Of a DNA stretch of 60,625 nt, positions 1 to 9,142 are shown in pieces. Position 1 is the first letter of the stretch. Every line of letters begins with the position of its first letter. A program made the translations under genes and the position numbers. Source of the DNA: Acinetobacter pollinis (GTDB lineage: Bacteria > Pseudomonadota > Gammaproteobacteria > Pseudomonadales > Moraxellaceae); assembly GCF_015627175.1 (NCBI RefSeq), contig NZ_VTDQ01000013.1, positions 1 to 60,625 of the forward strand, in the 5' to 3' direction. The notes below the pieces were generated by a model that saw nothing but the letters and a program-made list of their open reading frames with translations, ran no database searches and was not told the DNA's origin.

Positions 1-263
1 CTATATTACTCTCTTCTTAAAGAAAGTCAACTGTAATCTGAAAGTTTTTTATCTTCTTCATCAAACCCCAACCTCAATCAATCTAAGAACTAAATCCTAA
101 ACCAATCAACTAAGTTATTGTTTATCAAGAAGTTTCTTTCAACATCACCGCCGATGGATACGCATTATAGACCAATCAATTCTAAACACAACCCCCTAAA
201 CCATTTTATTTCTATTTTATTTATCAATAGAACAAATTGTAGACGAAATATGCTTAAAAAATA
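1..263. other. Non-coding left edge
   Basis: This AT-rich stretch precedes the terminator of the autotransporter gene. I see no open frame with a ribosome binding site, no tRNA and no clear hairpin in it. It may hold a promoter for a gene left of the window. Confidence 0.5.
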
Positions 264-293
264 AAAAAACCACCAAATTTGGTGGTTTTTTAT
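264..293 (-). terminator. Rho-independent terminator of the phosphatase autotransporter
   Basis: A perfect palindrome (ACCACCAAATTTGGTGGT) is flanked by A and T runs. Read on the minus strand it lies 13 bases past the stop codon of the autotransporter gene and is followed by a T run. The T run on the plus side means it could also stop rightward transcription. Confidence 0.85.
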
Positions 294-305
294 TTGGAAT
301 TTGAA

Positions 306-3300
306 TTAAAACTTATATTTTAAACTCAATGTACCAGAATTATCATTCATATCTTTTGAGAATTGGCCATTATAGTTCACTCCCATTTCAAGACTTTGAG
401 TTAAATCGGCTTTAATACCTAAATCAATAAGTCCTGTATTTTCAGCTAAAGAAGTTCCTACAACGTTATATGAACTTTGAGATCCATTTAAGCTCAGGTT
501 TGCTTTAGAGTTTAAATCACCAAATGCATGTCTCCATCCTAAACCTGCTTGAACCGCTAAATTTTGTGACTCTAATGGTAATTTATATTCTGAACGCATC
601 CCTAATGTAGAAAATGTCGTATTGATTGTAGACTTATTACCACTTAGGCCTGCTATGCCTGTATTCTGCTCTTTAAAAGAATTTATCTGTGTCATTACAT
701 GCGATAAACGAATGTAAGGTGTTAAAGGAACTTGGATATTTAAGTTTTTCCAATACTCTCCAAAGACTTGAACACTTTGAGTATCTAAGTCTGCCGTTGC
801 ATGTTTTGTTATATTGGTAAAGTTAATATTACGATTTACAGAAACGTCTCCCCAACGACCCACTAAGCCAACTGTTGAACCTGAGTAATCTCCAACATAA
901 CGCCCGTAAAAACCAATTTCAGTATTATTATCTTTTGCAGTGAAATCTCGTGCAGCTACTTTGCTTGTACCACGACCTTGTCCTAAGGTTGCTCCAAGGT
1001 TAGCTTTATCGCTTAATGGAATTTCCACACCAGCCAAGGCACCATAGTTACTGTATTTAGAGTCAGCAACAGCTTTACCACTATTTTGTATACTCTTCGC
1101 ATAGCTCTTCATCCATACCAATGGCTGCTTTTGGTACTCATGAGAAATAAGTGATTCGCCACTTGTAAGTAAGTCTTGTGTTGCATTAATACCAAGTGAA
1201 GCATAACCCTCACCAGAAAGTGCTTGAAACGACTGACGTGCTTCGTCTGTTGTTTGCTTAGCAACAAGGTTGTAAAGTGCATTACCCAAACCTAAACGAT
1301 CTAAGCTGCTTGCAACTTGGTATTGGTTATTATTTTCTGCAACGCTATTAAAACTTTGATCGTTTCTTAAAAGCTGCAATGTTACAGCATTGTTATTGTA
1401 ATTAATTTTTGGTGTAAGAAAAGCATAAGCACTCGATACTTTATCAAATTTCCCCGTTATGCCTTGCTGTGCTGTAAGGATTGTATATTCAGATAGTAGG
1501 TTGTAATTACTATTTATACCAACTTGTAAAACATTTCCACCGTTTAGTTTTGTTGCTCCCTTAACATCAATACCACTCGCATTGCTACTACTTGAGTTTG
1601 CCATAACTTTAAAGGTTGAGCCTTGATTCATGACAAGATCGTTCATGACATTTAAACGATTTGTATTTTGGCTTAAATCTACAGTACCACCTTGTAATAC
1701 TTGTAGACTCTGAAGCTGACCATTACCTGATAATGTACCGTTATTTTCAACAACTGTTGTGCCATTTAAGTGACTTTGTACATTCAGCACACCATTTTGA
1801 ATATGTGTTGTTCCTTTATAGTTAGAACCATCACCATTATAGGTGAGGTTTCCACTACCCTTTTTATAAAAATGACTATTCGTATCTGAAATGAGCGTAT
1901 TCATTAACGTGTCATTATTTGCTGTATTCATTTCAAGACTTGCATTTGTTAGTGTAACACCACCCTGACCAAATGACTGTCCGTTACTACCTACCAACTT
2001 ACCTGCAATTACACTTGTACCACCTGTCCAGCTATTATGACCTGCAAGTGTAAGCGTACCTGTACCTGATTTTTCTAAAGAGCCTGTACCATTAATATCA
2101 TTTAGCCAAATATCTGAAGCCGAATAACCACCTTGTTGTGCATCCATATTAATTGTTGTTTTTTGATTAAATGCACCATAACCATTGCCTGCTTTATATA
2201 AATTAAGTGTGTCATAGCCCATACCATTGTCGAGCACACCACTTGTTTTATTTGAGGTTGTGAGTAAAATTTCTCTTTGTTGATCTGCATTTAGGTAAGG
2301 ATAACGTGTTTCTATAAGTAGTTCCGCATTTTTAGGTACAACAGGTGTTGCTGTCGTATTACCAAGTGATGGGAAATCATTTACAAAAGTATATTTATCA
2401 TAAAGTGCTTTATTGACTTGGTATCGATTGTAAAGTTGATTCAAATCGACATTTTGATAGCACCCATCTACTGAGCCACCACATTGACTACTTAAAAAAG
2501 CCTGTGCTTGTGTATAGGCTGCTTTTCTTAAGTCGGAGTTATTCGCAAGTCCATTAATAGCAATATAAGTCGCATGCATTCGCCCACCAATCACATCCAA
2601 TGGGGAGTGAATACCTGCAACGACACGGTTATAGCCCATTTCCCCTGCTTTAAGTACTAAATCGCTATATTGTTGCGGGATAACATATGCAAGTGTTAAA
2701 CCTGTCCAATAAGATTCATTGGTATGTCCACTTGGAAATCCACCTTCACTACCTGCTGAAGCGCGGCCAACATCAACTAAAGGTTTTTCCAAAACCCAAC
2801 TTAAATCTTCTCCATTTAATTTTTGTATAAATGGGCGCGGATATTTATATTTATTTTTTGGGGGGTTAGATGATGCATTTTTAGCAATTGCATTTCTTAA
2901 GTCTAATAATTTACCTAGGTGTCCAGAGGTATTATCTCCAATGCCGTTGCCATTATCTTTTGCCGTTGTTGCAGTTAGACCATCTAAGCTTATTATTTTT
3001 TCATAATCTATGGTTGCTTGACTGTTTGCTTCAGCACGAACAATTGTTTTTAATGGGCCTAAGGCGCCAGTTAACATATAACCTGCTTTTTGAAAATCTA
3101 CAGCAAATGCCTGAAACTCTTGTTGCTTTGTTCTATTGTTTGCAATATCTCTCACAATACTCAAATTTTTATCAAGTATTGTTTGTCCTTCAGCAGTTGC
3201 TTTTCCTGTCGCCAAGCTATCGCCCGAAATCCATAACTTATTAAATCCTGATAAGACATCAGTACCTGATTGAGGCTGAGGTGTATCAGCAAAGCTCATA

Positions 3301-3353
3301 GAAGAAATAATACAGCTCATTGCAAGGGTGAGTTTATGCAAAGGATATTTCAT
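306..3353 (-). CDS. Autotransporter with PAP2 acid phosphatase passenger
   Basis: This is a type Va autotransporter of 1015 residues from the ATG at 3353; a TTG four codons upstream has no better ribosome site. Residues 1-22 look like a signal peptide ending in SFA. The passenger starts with a class A acid phosphatase/PAP2 domain holding all three signature blocks: K166-x6-R173-P174, PSGH at 207-210, and R243-x5-H249-x3-D253. H210 and H249 would be the catalytic pair. Residues of about 410-600 contain glycine- and threonine-rich beta-helix repeats of the autotransporter type (for example SGTGTLTLAG). Residues 747-1015 form the translocator barrel and end in the aromatic KYKF. The predicted role is a surface-held phosphomonoesterase, perhaps for phosphate scavenging. 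Whether the passenger is released is not visible. A single gene with its own terminator. Confidence 0.88.
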   Translation of the reverse strand: MKYPLHKLTLAMSCIISSMSFADTPQPQSGTDVLSGFNKLWISGDSLATGKATAEGQTILDKNLSIVRDIANNRTKQQEFQAFAVDFQKAGYMLTGALGPLKTIVRAEANSQATIDYEKIISLDGLTATTAKDNGNGIGDNTSGHLGKLLDLRNAIAKNASSNPPKNKYKYPRPFIQKLNGEDLSWVLEKPLVDVGRASAGSEGGFPSGHTNESYWTGLTLAYVIPQQYSDLVLKAGEMGYNRVVAGIHSPLDVIGGRMHATYIAINGLANNSDLRKAAYTQAQAFLSSQCGGSVDGCYQNVDLNQLYNRYQVNKALYDKYTFVNDFPSLGNTTATPVVPKNAELLIETRYPYLNADQQREILLTTSNKTSGVLDNGMGYDTLNLYKAGNGYGAFNQKTTINMDAQQGGYSASDIWLNDINGTGSLEKSGTGTLTLAGHNSWTGGTSVIAGKLVGSNGQSFGQGGVTLTNASLEMNTANNDTLMNTLISDTNSHFYKKGSGNLTYNGDGSNYKGTTHIQNGVLNVQSHLNGTTVVENNGTLSGNGQLQSLQVLQGGTVDLSQNTNRLNVMNDLVMNQGSTFKVMANSSSSNASGIDVKGATKLNGGNVLQVGINSNYNLLSEYTILTAQQGITGKFDKVSSAYAFLTPKINYNNNAVTLQLLRNDQSFNSVAENNNQYQVASSLDRLGLGNALYNLVAKQTTDEARQSFQALSGEGYASLGINATQDLLTSGESLISHEYQKQPLVWMKSYAKSIQNSGKAVADSKYSNYGALAGVEIPLSDKANLGATLGQGRGTSKVAARDFTAKDNNTEIGFYGRYVGDYSGSTVGLVGRWGDVSVNRNINFTNITKHATADLDTQSVQVFGEYWKNLNIQVPLTPYIRLSHVMTQINSFKEQNTGIAGLSGNKSTINTTFSTLGMRSEYKLPLESQNLAVQAGLGWRHAFGDLNSKANLSLNGSQSSYNVVGTSLAENTGLIDLGIKADLTQSLEMGVNYNGQFSKDMNDNSGTLSLKYKF

Positions 3354-3450
3354 AAGATTCAGCAATATAGTAAAGTTATATTACTTAATATAATTACAAT
3401 TTATTACCGTATATTTACTAAACAAATACTTTATTTTTTTATTTATTGTC

Positions 3451-3478
3451 TCCAACACTAGATCTTTCTAGTGTTGGA
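3451..3478. other. Perfect 11-bp hairpin between def and autotransporter
   Basis: TCCAACACTAG and CTAGTGTTGGA flank a six-base loop, 15 bases past the def stop codon. Neither strand has a T run directly after the stem, so it is not a canonical terminator. It may protect the def mRNA end, assist Rho-dependent termination, or act as an operator for the autotransporter gene, whose start is about 100 bases to the left. Confidence 0.45.
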
Positions 3479-3492
3479 AAATGAATAATCAT

Positions 3493-4017
3493 TTATCGCT
3501 TTACTGCAACTTTCTCACGTTGACGAACCACTTTTTCAACTTTGTCTCTTGCACGTTTACGCTTAAGAGGAGAAAGATAATCTACAAAAAGTTTTCCATT
3601 GAGATGGTCCATTTCATGTTGAATACAAACAGCTAAAAGCCCCTCTGCCTCAACTTCAATAGTTTCACCCTCGAGATTTAAATATTCAATTTTGACGCGC
3701 GATGGTCTTTCAACTTTATCGTACACCTGAGGTACAGAAAGACAGCCTTCCTCATATTGCTGTGTTTCTTCTGTCAGTGGTGTAATTTTTGGGTTAATAA
3801 ATACCATCGGTTGATTTTTGTCTTCTGACAAATCCATTACAATAAGTTGAATATGCTGATCAATTTGTGTTGCAGCCAACCCAATACCTGGCGCATCATA
3901 CATCGTTTCGAACATATCTTGCGTCAGTTGACGAATTTCGTCTGTTACTTTTTCAACTGGTTTTGCAATGGTACGCAACCGTGGATCTGGAAAGCTTAAA
4001 ATTGGTAATAAGGCCAT
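3493..4017 (-). CDS. def: Peptide deformylase
   Basis: Removes the formyl group from the N-terminal methionine of nascent proteins, using a metal ion in the cytoplasm. It has 174 residues, normal for the family. The three signature motifs are present: GIGLAATQ at 44-51, EGCLS at 90-94 with metal ligand C92, and HEMDH at 134-138 with ligands H134 and H138 and catalytic E135. The start at 4017 has a strong AGGAGGG ribosome site 3-4 bases upstream; the frame is open further up, but those codons lack such a site. The gene is divergent from the LysM-dprA-tsaC group. Linkage of def with dprA and tsaC (yrdC) also occurs in enterobacteria, where fmt follows def; here no fmt is seen. Confidence 0.96.
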   Translation of the reverse strand: MALLPILSFPDPRLRTIAKPVEKVTDEIRQLTQDMFETMYDAPGIGLAATQIDQHIQLIVMDLSEDKNQPMVFINPKITPLTEETQQYEEGCLSVPQVYDKVERPSRVKIEYLNLEGETIEVEAEGLLAVCIQHEMDHLNGKLFVDYLSPLKRKRARDKVEKVVRQREKVAVKR

Positions 4018-4130
4018 ATGCCCTCCTAAAAATTCTATTGCGTCACAATGAAGACACTTCTTCATAGCAAACTAGTGTATATTTTAGCTATTATAGCGTA
4101 ACTAACTCATACTGTTTTAGGCATTACATA

Positions 4131-5297
4131 ATGAAAGATGATTTAAATTACACTCGCACTTCTAGTGCAATGGGGCTACAAAAAAAACTTTTGTCTTTAT
4201 CTCTGAAGACATTAATTACGATTGGTATCTCTATGGGAGCAGTAGAAATGGCTACTGCAAAAAGTACACTTCAACTGAACAATAATGCACCAAGCACTTA
4301 CATTGTTAAATCAGGCGATACACTTTGGGGAATTGCAGGTGTCTTTTTAAAGTCACCATTAGCTTGGCCAAAAATTTGGGCAAACAACCGTGATATTAAA
4401 AACCCTAATTTAATTTACCCAGGTGATCGTTTACTATTATGTAAATATAATAATAACTCACCACTTGTAGGCAAAGATTTAGGCGATGGTTGTAGAGGTA
4501 TTATCTCTAGGCATACTGGTAAAGCAAGTCGTGGTGAAATTCGATTGCAACCCCAAGTTCGCGTCCAACCATTAGATGGAGCTATTCCTGTAATTCCACT
4601 TAAAAACATTCAGGTTTGGCTAGAAAGAGCTATCATTTTACCTCAAGAAACTCTAAAAGATATTCCATATGTAGTTGGGGCAGAAGAAAGCCATTTAATG
4701 GCAGGGGTAGGACAAAAAGTATATGTTAAAGGCAATGGTATTCAAACTGGGCAATACTATGGTATTTACCAACCGACTTCGCCATATATCCTTAAAGATA
4801 GTACTGGGCATGACTACAATGCAGGTAATGAGTTAACTCAAAATGCCAGAGCGCTCGCAACTAACGTTAATAATAATATTGCAACTTTAGAAATTGTAGA
4901 AAGCTACAATCAAGAAGTCCGTGCAAACAATGTTGTACTTCCAGAGAAAGATATCCGATTGCCATCAACATTCTATCCAAGCACACAAAAAATTAATGGT
5001 GGTTCAATTATTCGTGTTCTAGGTTCTATTGGTGCTGCAACAAAAAATAGTGTAGTTACTTTAGATCGTGGTGAACTTGATGGTTTAAAAGCAGGTCAAG
5101 TATTTAATATCTCGCAACCAGGTCATCAGATTAAAGACCCTAAATCGAATGAGCTCATTAATTTGCCTTCTGAAAAAGCAGGTTCATTAATTGTTTTTAG
5201 AACTTTTGATCATTTGAGCTATGCTTATGTATTAGAAAGCTTTATTCCAGTTAAAGTTGGTTCTAATATTACTACACCAAACGATGTGGAAAATTAA
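4131..5297 (+). CDS. LysM-domain exported protein
   Basis: A 388-residue protein with one LysM domain at about residues 56-103, containing the YIVKSGDTLWGIA and NPNLIYPGDRL blocks typical of peptidoglycan-binding LysM. It follows a hydrophobic stretch (about 16-42) that may be a signal peptide with a long N-region, or a membrane anchor. An ATG 14 codons downstream would give a more usual signal peptide; neither start has a clear ribosome site. The remaining 280 residues contain no catalytic motif I recognise. The gene sits 14 bases upstream of dprA on the same strand, an arrangement common near dprA in gammaproteobacteria. It probably binds the cell wall in the periplasm; its precise role is unknown. 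Confidence 0.85.
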   Translation: MKDDLNYTRTSSAMGLQKKLLSLSLKTLITIGISMGAVEMATAKSTLQLNNNAPSTYIVKSGDTLWGIAGVFLKSPLAWPKIWANNRDIKNPNLIYPGDRLLLCKYNNNSPLVGKDLGDGCRGIISRHTGKASRGEIRLQPQVRVQPLDGAIPVIPLKNIQVWLERAIILPQETLKDIPYVVGAEESHLMAGVGQKVYVKGNGIQTGQYYGIYQPTSPYILKDSTGHDYNAGNELTQNARALATNVNNNIATLEIVESYNQEVRANNVVLPEKDIRLPSTFYPSTQKINGGSIIRVLGSIGAATKNSVVTLDRGELDGLKAGQVFNISQPGHQIKDPKSNELINLPSEKAGSLIVFRTFDHLSYAYVLESFIPVKVGSNITTPNDVEN

Positions 5298-5311
5298 TAA
5301 TTTCGTTTTAT

Positions 5312-6433
5312 ATGCTTAATCCTATTACATCACATCAAGTCGCCATAATTAAGTTATGGCACTTGGTAAATCACTCCTTAACTACCTACTATAAACTGAT
5401 AGAACATTTTGGTAGTGCAAATTATGCCCTTTTACCATCAAATATTGTCAAATGGTCTATGCTTGGTATACATGCAAGTCATATTAAAAGAGCAAGTCAA
5501 TTTTCAGATTTAGAAGTACAACATCACTTAGATTCAATTATTGAAAAGACAATTCAGTACTGTGATTTTGTTTGTACTCCAGCAGACTCAACCTATCCTC
5601 ATCAATTACAAAACTATGCTGATAAGCCTCCCATTCTCTTTGGTCAAGGAAATAGTCAACTTTTAAATACACCATCAATCGCTATCATTGGAAGTAGAAA
5701 GGCAACGAAATATGGTGAAAAAAATGGCTATGATTTTGCTTATTATCTTTCAGAAAAAGGGTATACAGTCATTAGTGGACTCGCGGAAGGGATTGACCAA
5801 GCAGCACACTTAGGTGCCATAAGTCACCATAATACAGTTGCTATTATGGCAACAGGTATAGATCAAACTTATCCCAAACATCATCAAAAACTTAGACAAA
5901 AAATTTTAGAAACGGGAAATACTATTATTACCGAGTTTCTACCTGGAACAAAGCCACTACAACATCATTTTCCAAGAAGAAATAGACTTGTTAGTGGAAT
6001 GAGTTTGGGGGTTGTTGTGGTTGAAGCACATTTACCTAGCGGCTCTTTAGGTACCGCCAAATGTGCAGCGAACCAAGGAAAGACCGTATTTGCCATACCA
6101 GGAAATATTCATGATAAAGTATATGAAGGCTGTCATGAGCTGATTCGAGAAGGCGCCACACTGGTTTTTCATCCACAACAAATTATTGAAGATCTTTCTT
6201 TTTCATTTGGAACTATCTCTCAAACTTCAGAAATACATTCATCTCATGAAGATATCTTTATTCCAGTACACTTAAAAAATTTATATGAGCAACTGTCTTG
6301 GCAAGGACAGGATTTAGACCAAATCGCTTCATCCCTTTCTTTATCTACTGCAGAAATTACAGCTCAGCTTATGGAGCTTGAGCTGTTAGAATTATGTATA
6401 CAGCATGCGGGACAATATTCTCGTTTAAAATGA
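5312..6433 (+). CDS. dprA: DNA-processing protein DprA
   Basis: Protects incoming single-stranded DNA during natural transformation and loads RecA on it. The Rossmann-like DprA core is at about residues 85-290, with GSRKAT at 127-132 and SGLAEGID at 155-162, both typical of the family. The C-terminal 60 residues look like the small winged-helix domain seen in many DprA proteins. The N-terminal 70 residues are a helical extension. The length of 373 residues is normal. No strong ribosome site precedes the ATG, which lies 14 bases after the LysM gene, so translation may be coupled. The stop overlaps the tsaC start in an ATGA. Confidence 0.95.
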   Translation: MLNPITSHQVAIIKLWHLVNHSLTTYYKLIEHFGSANYALLPSNIVKWSMLGIHASHIKRASQFSDLEVQHHLDSIIEKTIQYCDFVCTPADSTYPHQLQNYADKPPILFGQGNSQLLNTPSIAIIGSRKATKYGEKNGYDFAYYLSEKGYTVISGLAEGIDQAAHLGAISHHNTVAIMATGIDQTYPKHHQKLRQKILETGNTIITEFLPGTKPLQHHFPRRNRLVSGMSLGVVVVEAHLPSGSLGTAKCAANQGKTVFAIPGNIHDKVYEGCHELIREGATLVFHPQQIIEDLSFSFGTISQTSEIHSSHEDIFIPVHLKNLYEQLSWQGQDLDQIASSLSLSTAEITAQLMELELLELCIQHAGQYSRLK

Positions 6434-7014
6434 GTGAAATAAATATGTTCGTCAATACCCCTTTAGAAGCCTCTGAAATTTTAAATATGGGAGAAGTTCT
6501 TGCTTATCCTACAGAAGCAGTTTGGGGATTAGGATGCGACCCTATGAATAAAGATGCCTTTTATAAAATCTTAAAACTAAAGCAAAGACCAATTGAAAAA
6601 GGGGTTATTTTACTCGCCAGTCATATTTCACAAGTTGAACCTTTATTTGAAAATATTTCACAAGAAATTCAGCAACGTATTATTGAAAGTTGGGCCGCAA
6701 AAAGTTCATCTGAACGAGCAACAACATGGCTTCTTCCCGCCAACAATTTTATTCCTGAGTGGATTAAAGGCAATCATTTATCTGTTGCAGTTCGAGTCAC
6801 TCAACACCCCTTATGTCGTGAGATCTGCAACCAATTTAATAATTTTATTGTTTCAACCAGTGCCAATCCTGCAGGAGAAACTCCAGCAAAAAATTGGCAA
6901 GAAGCACAAGCCTACTTTGCTAATAACGTACATTATTTAAATGGTGAGATAGGAAAATGCACAGAGCCAAGTCAAATTATTGATGCAGTGACAGGAAAAT
7001 TTATTCGAAATTAA
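6430..7014 (+). CDS. tsaC: Threonylcarbamoyl-AMP synthase TsaC
   Basis: Makes threonylcarbamoyl-adenylate from threonine, bicarbonate and ATP, the first step of the t6A37 modification of ANN-decoding tRNAs. The 194-residue single-domain length fits the short TsaC/YrdC type rather than the longer Sua5 type. YPTEAVWGLGCDP near the N-terminus, KLKQRP and STSANPAGE are family motifs. I chose the ATG at 6430 because it overlaps the dprA stop codon (ATGA), implying coupled translation; the ATG at 6445 is an alternative. No plus-strand terminator with a T run follows it. Confidence 0.93.
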   Translation: MSEINMFVNTPLEASEILNMGEVLAYPTEAVWGLGCDPMNKDAFYKILKLKQRPIEKGVILLASHISQVEPLFENISQEIQQRIIESWAAKSSSERATTWLLPANNFIPEWIKGNHLSVAVRVTQHPLCREICNQFNNFIVSTSANPAGETPAKNWQEAQAYFANNVHYLNGEIGKCTEPSQIIDAVTGKFIRN

Positions 7015-7047
7015 AAAAAAGCTCAGTCGAAAAAGAGGTGACTGAGC
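7013..7047 (-). terminator. Rho-independent terminator, leftward
   Basis: An 8-bp perfect stem (7021-7028 with 7040-7047) and an 11-base loop are followed on the minus strand by eight Ts. It ends either the candidate small RNA or the EamA transcript. The plus strand shows no T run after the stem. Confidence 0.75.
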
Positions 7048-7112
7048 ATTGAAAACGATGTGAAATACACATCCGAGGGTTAAATCTTGATTGATTTGAA
7101 TTATGTCTAAAA
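7013..7112 (-). ncRNA. Candidate small RNA with three stem-loops
   Basis: Read leftward, the sequence contains AAATC-loop-GATTT, then GATGTG-TATTT-CACATC (7057-7073), then GCTCAGTC-loop-GACTGAGC followed by eight Ts. About 30 bases farther up is an A/T-rich box (TAATAA/TAATAT) with TTGAAT 18 bases before it, a weak promoter candidate. This gives a predicted transcript of about 100 nt with the layout of an Hfq-type small RNA. The alternative is that it is only the 3' UTR of the EamA gene, which ends 190 bases upstream on this strand. The remaining gap, 7113-7301, is AT-rich without an open frame. Confidence 0.42.
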
Positions 7113-7301
7113 AAAAATATTATTAGAAATACTTTAAACATCTATTCAATATAAAACTAAAGTATCATTACATAGATAATTTGTGAATTATTTTACAAAT
7201 ATATCGAAAATAAACAAAGAATTAATCTCATAACAAGATAATAAATCTAAAAAAACAGTTAAATAAAAAATATATCAATTGCTAAATTTTATACTTATTT
7301 T

Positions 7302-8222
7302 CTATTTTTTAACGGTCCTTTCATTGATAGAACGTCTTATTTTTTGTCGTTGTGCAAGTGCAACGCCCAATAAAATAATCACACCACCGATTGTATGATA
7401 TGCCGTCCATTTTTCCGACAACCAAACCCATGCAATGATAGCTGTAAATATTGGAATAAAATTCATAAATATACTAGATCGACTCGGACCAATATATTGC
7501 ACAGCTAACATCCATAATAAAGGTGCAAATATAGAAGGAAATAATCCTGCATATACAATACTCCATATATTTTGCTGATTTAATTCATCAAGACCGAAAT
7601 AAAAAATAAAAGGCAGATGATAAATTAATGCAAGAAAGATTTGGACATATAAACTGATCAGTATCGGTAATTTAATTTGCCACTTTTTTAAAAAAACACC
7701 ATAGAAGGCGTAAAAGAAAACAGCAAATAATATTAAAATATCGCCTAGATGGGCTCCAGCACTCAATAAATCTTTTAGATTACCTTGTGATACTACGTAA
7801 ACCAGTCCAATCAAAGAAATAATACTACCTACAATCGCATATATACTTGGTCTTTCTTTTAAAATTATGAAAGAAACAACAATTGTAAAAATTGGAATAA
7901 AAGCATTAATTATTCCCATATTTGTTGCTGTTGTATAATGTGCCGCTGTATATGCGACTCCCTGATACATCACCATACCAAATGCACTTAATATGGCTAA
8001 TTTTGGTAAATTTTTAAAAATAGATTTTCTATTTATCCATAAGTTCGGTAACACAAAGGGAGTTAATACAATAAAAGCAATAAACCACCGATAAAAACTT
8101 ATACTTACAGGAGAGATATAACCAGACACATAACGTGTAACAACGATATTGAATGACCAAATAATAATAGCAACCAGTGGAAGTATAAATGCCCATAAAG
8201 GCAATATTTTTTCTTTTTCCAT
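7302..8222 (-). CDS. EamA-family (DMT) inner-membrane transporter
   Basis: A 306-residue protein with ten predicted membrane segments arranged as two EamA repeats of about 140 residues, the standard layout of the drug/metabolite transporter superfamily. The N-terminal repeat has the typical WSFNIVVTRY and FYRWFIAF stretches. A basic tail ends the protein. The substrate cannot be read from sequence; relatives export amino acids, metabolites or toxic compounds. It is divergent from an AraC-type regulator 129 bases away, which is its likely regulator. No clear ribosome site precedes the ATG. Confidence 0.88.
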   Translation of the reverse strand: MEKEKILPLWAFILPLVAIIIWSFNIVVTRYVSGYISPVSISFYRWFIAFIVLTPFVLPNLWINRKSIFKNLPKLAILSAFGMVMYQGVAYTAAHYTTATNMGIINAFIPIFTIVVSFIILKERPSIYAIVGSIISLIGLVYVVSQGNLKDLLSAGAHLGDILILFAVFFYAFYGVFLKKWQIKLPILISLYVQIFLALIYHLPFIFYFGLDELNQQNIWSIVYAGLFPSIFAPLLWMLAVQYIGPSRSSIFMNFIPIFTAIIAWVWLSEKWTAYHTIGGVIILLGVALAQRQKIRRSINERTVKK

Positions 8223-8351
8223 GAATACAAACTACCAACTATACAAGATGGAGATATTTTGCAGAATGTCTGAAATAGTTTAAATATTGAATATAAGACA
8301 TTTATATGGCAATTTAGCCAATATTATCAATTTCTTTACTTTAAAGGTGAT

Positions 8352-9098
8352 ATGCAGAAACTAAATGAACTTATAGAAATACAAGAATTCGTATTTTTTC
8401 CAAAAGATCATGTATCTTGGCACGCTTGTTTGTGGGGTGACTTTAATTTTAGTTTTGATGGGATTCTACAAATACAGGTAGGCGAACAGAAATTTATAAC
8501 TCCCCCGTATTTTGGATTATGGATTCCTCCAAAAATTGAGCATTGCTGTATCTCTATAGATGATCAAGTTACACACTTCGTCTGTATCCGTATTCACCCA
8601 TCTATCAGCCATAAAATTGCTCCGTCTATTAAGACATTAAGCCTTCAACCATTCTTTTATGCTTTAGTCAAAGAGGCAATTCGCTTAAAAAAGATAGGAC
8701 AACATTCATATTATCATCACCTACTCCAAGTTATCTTAGATCAGATTTCTCTTGCAGATACTTATAATGACTACCTACCTCAAACAAATCACTCAATTTT
8801 AGCACCTATTTTCTCTGAGCTTTCTTCAGTAAATCGGTTACATGAACCAACTTCTAAAATTTTATCTGAATTTACTATAAGTGAAAGACATATACTTCGT
8901 CTAACCCATCAAGAAATGAATATTTCAATTCGTGAATGGCGCGATCGTGCGAAAATTCTATACGCAATTTCACAACTTAAACAAAATACTTCTATTAAGG
9001 AAATTAGCTATAAACTTGGTTATAGACACTGTTCAAGCTTTATTGAGTTTTTTAAGCGTCATACAGGGAAAACGCCAACCCACATTTCTCGCATATAA
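8352..9098 (+). CDS. AraC-family transcriptional regulator
   Basis: A 248-residue regulator with an N-terminal cupin-like sensor domain (about 15-100; GILQIQVGEQKF and PPYFGLWIPP resemble AraC-type sensing barrels) and a C-terminal AraC DNA-binding domain at about 155-248. The second helix-turn-helix is recognisable in SIKEISYKLGY and SSFIEFFKRHTGKTP. The ribosome site AAAGGTG lies just upstream of the ATG. The gene is divergent from the EamA transporter; by family habit it probably controls that gene in response to the exported compound or an analogue. The ligand is unknown. Confidence 0.9.
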   Translation: MQKLNELIEIQEFVFFPKDHVSWHACLWGDFNFSFDGILQIQVGEQKFITPPYFGLWIPPKIEHCCISIDDQVTHFVCIRIHPSISHKIAPSIKTLSLQPFFYALVKEAIRLKKIGQHSYYHHLLQVILDQISLADTYNDYLPQTNHSILAPIFSELSSVNRLHEPTSKILSEFTISERHILRLTHQEMNISIREWRDRAKILYAISQLKQNTSIKEISYKLGYRHCSSFIEFFKRHTGKTPTHISRI

Positions 9099-9142
9099 AA
9101 TGCTATAACATCTATGTTAGATATAAATTCATAGGATAAAAC

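Noticed and set aside
3451..3478. Hairpin taken as the def terminator
   Set aside because: There is no T run on either strand after the stem, so it is listed as a hairpin only.
4018..4065. N-terminal extension of peptide deformylase
   Set aside because: The ATG at 4017 has a perfect ribosome site and starts the conserved domain; the extension contains that site.
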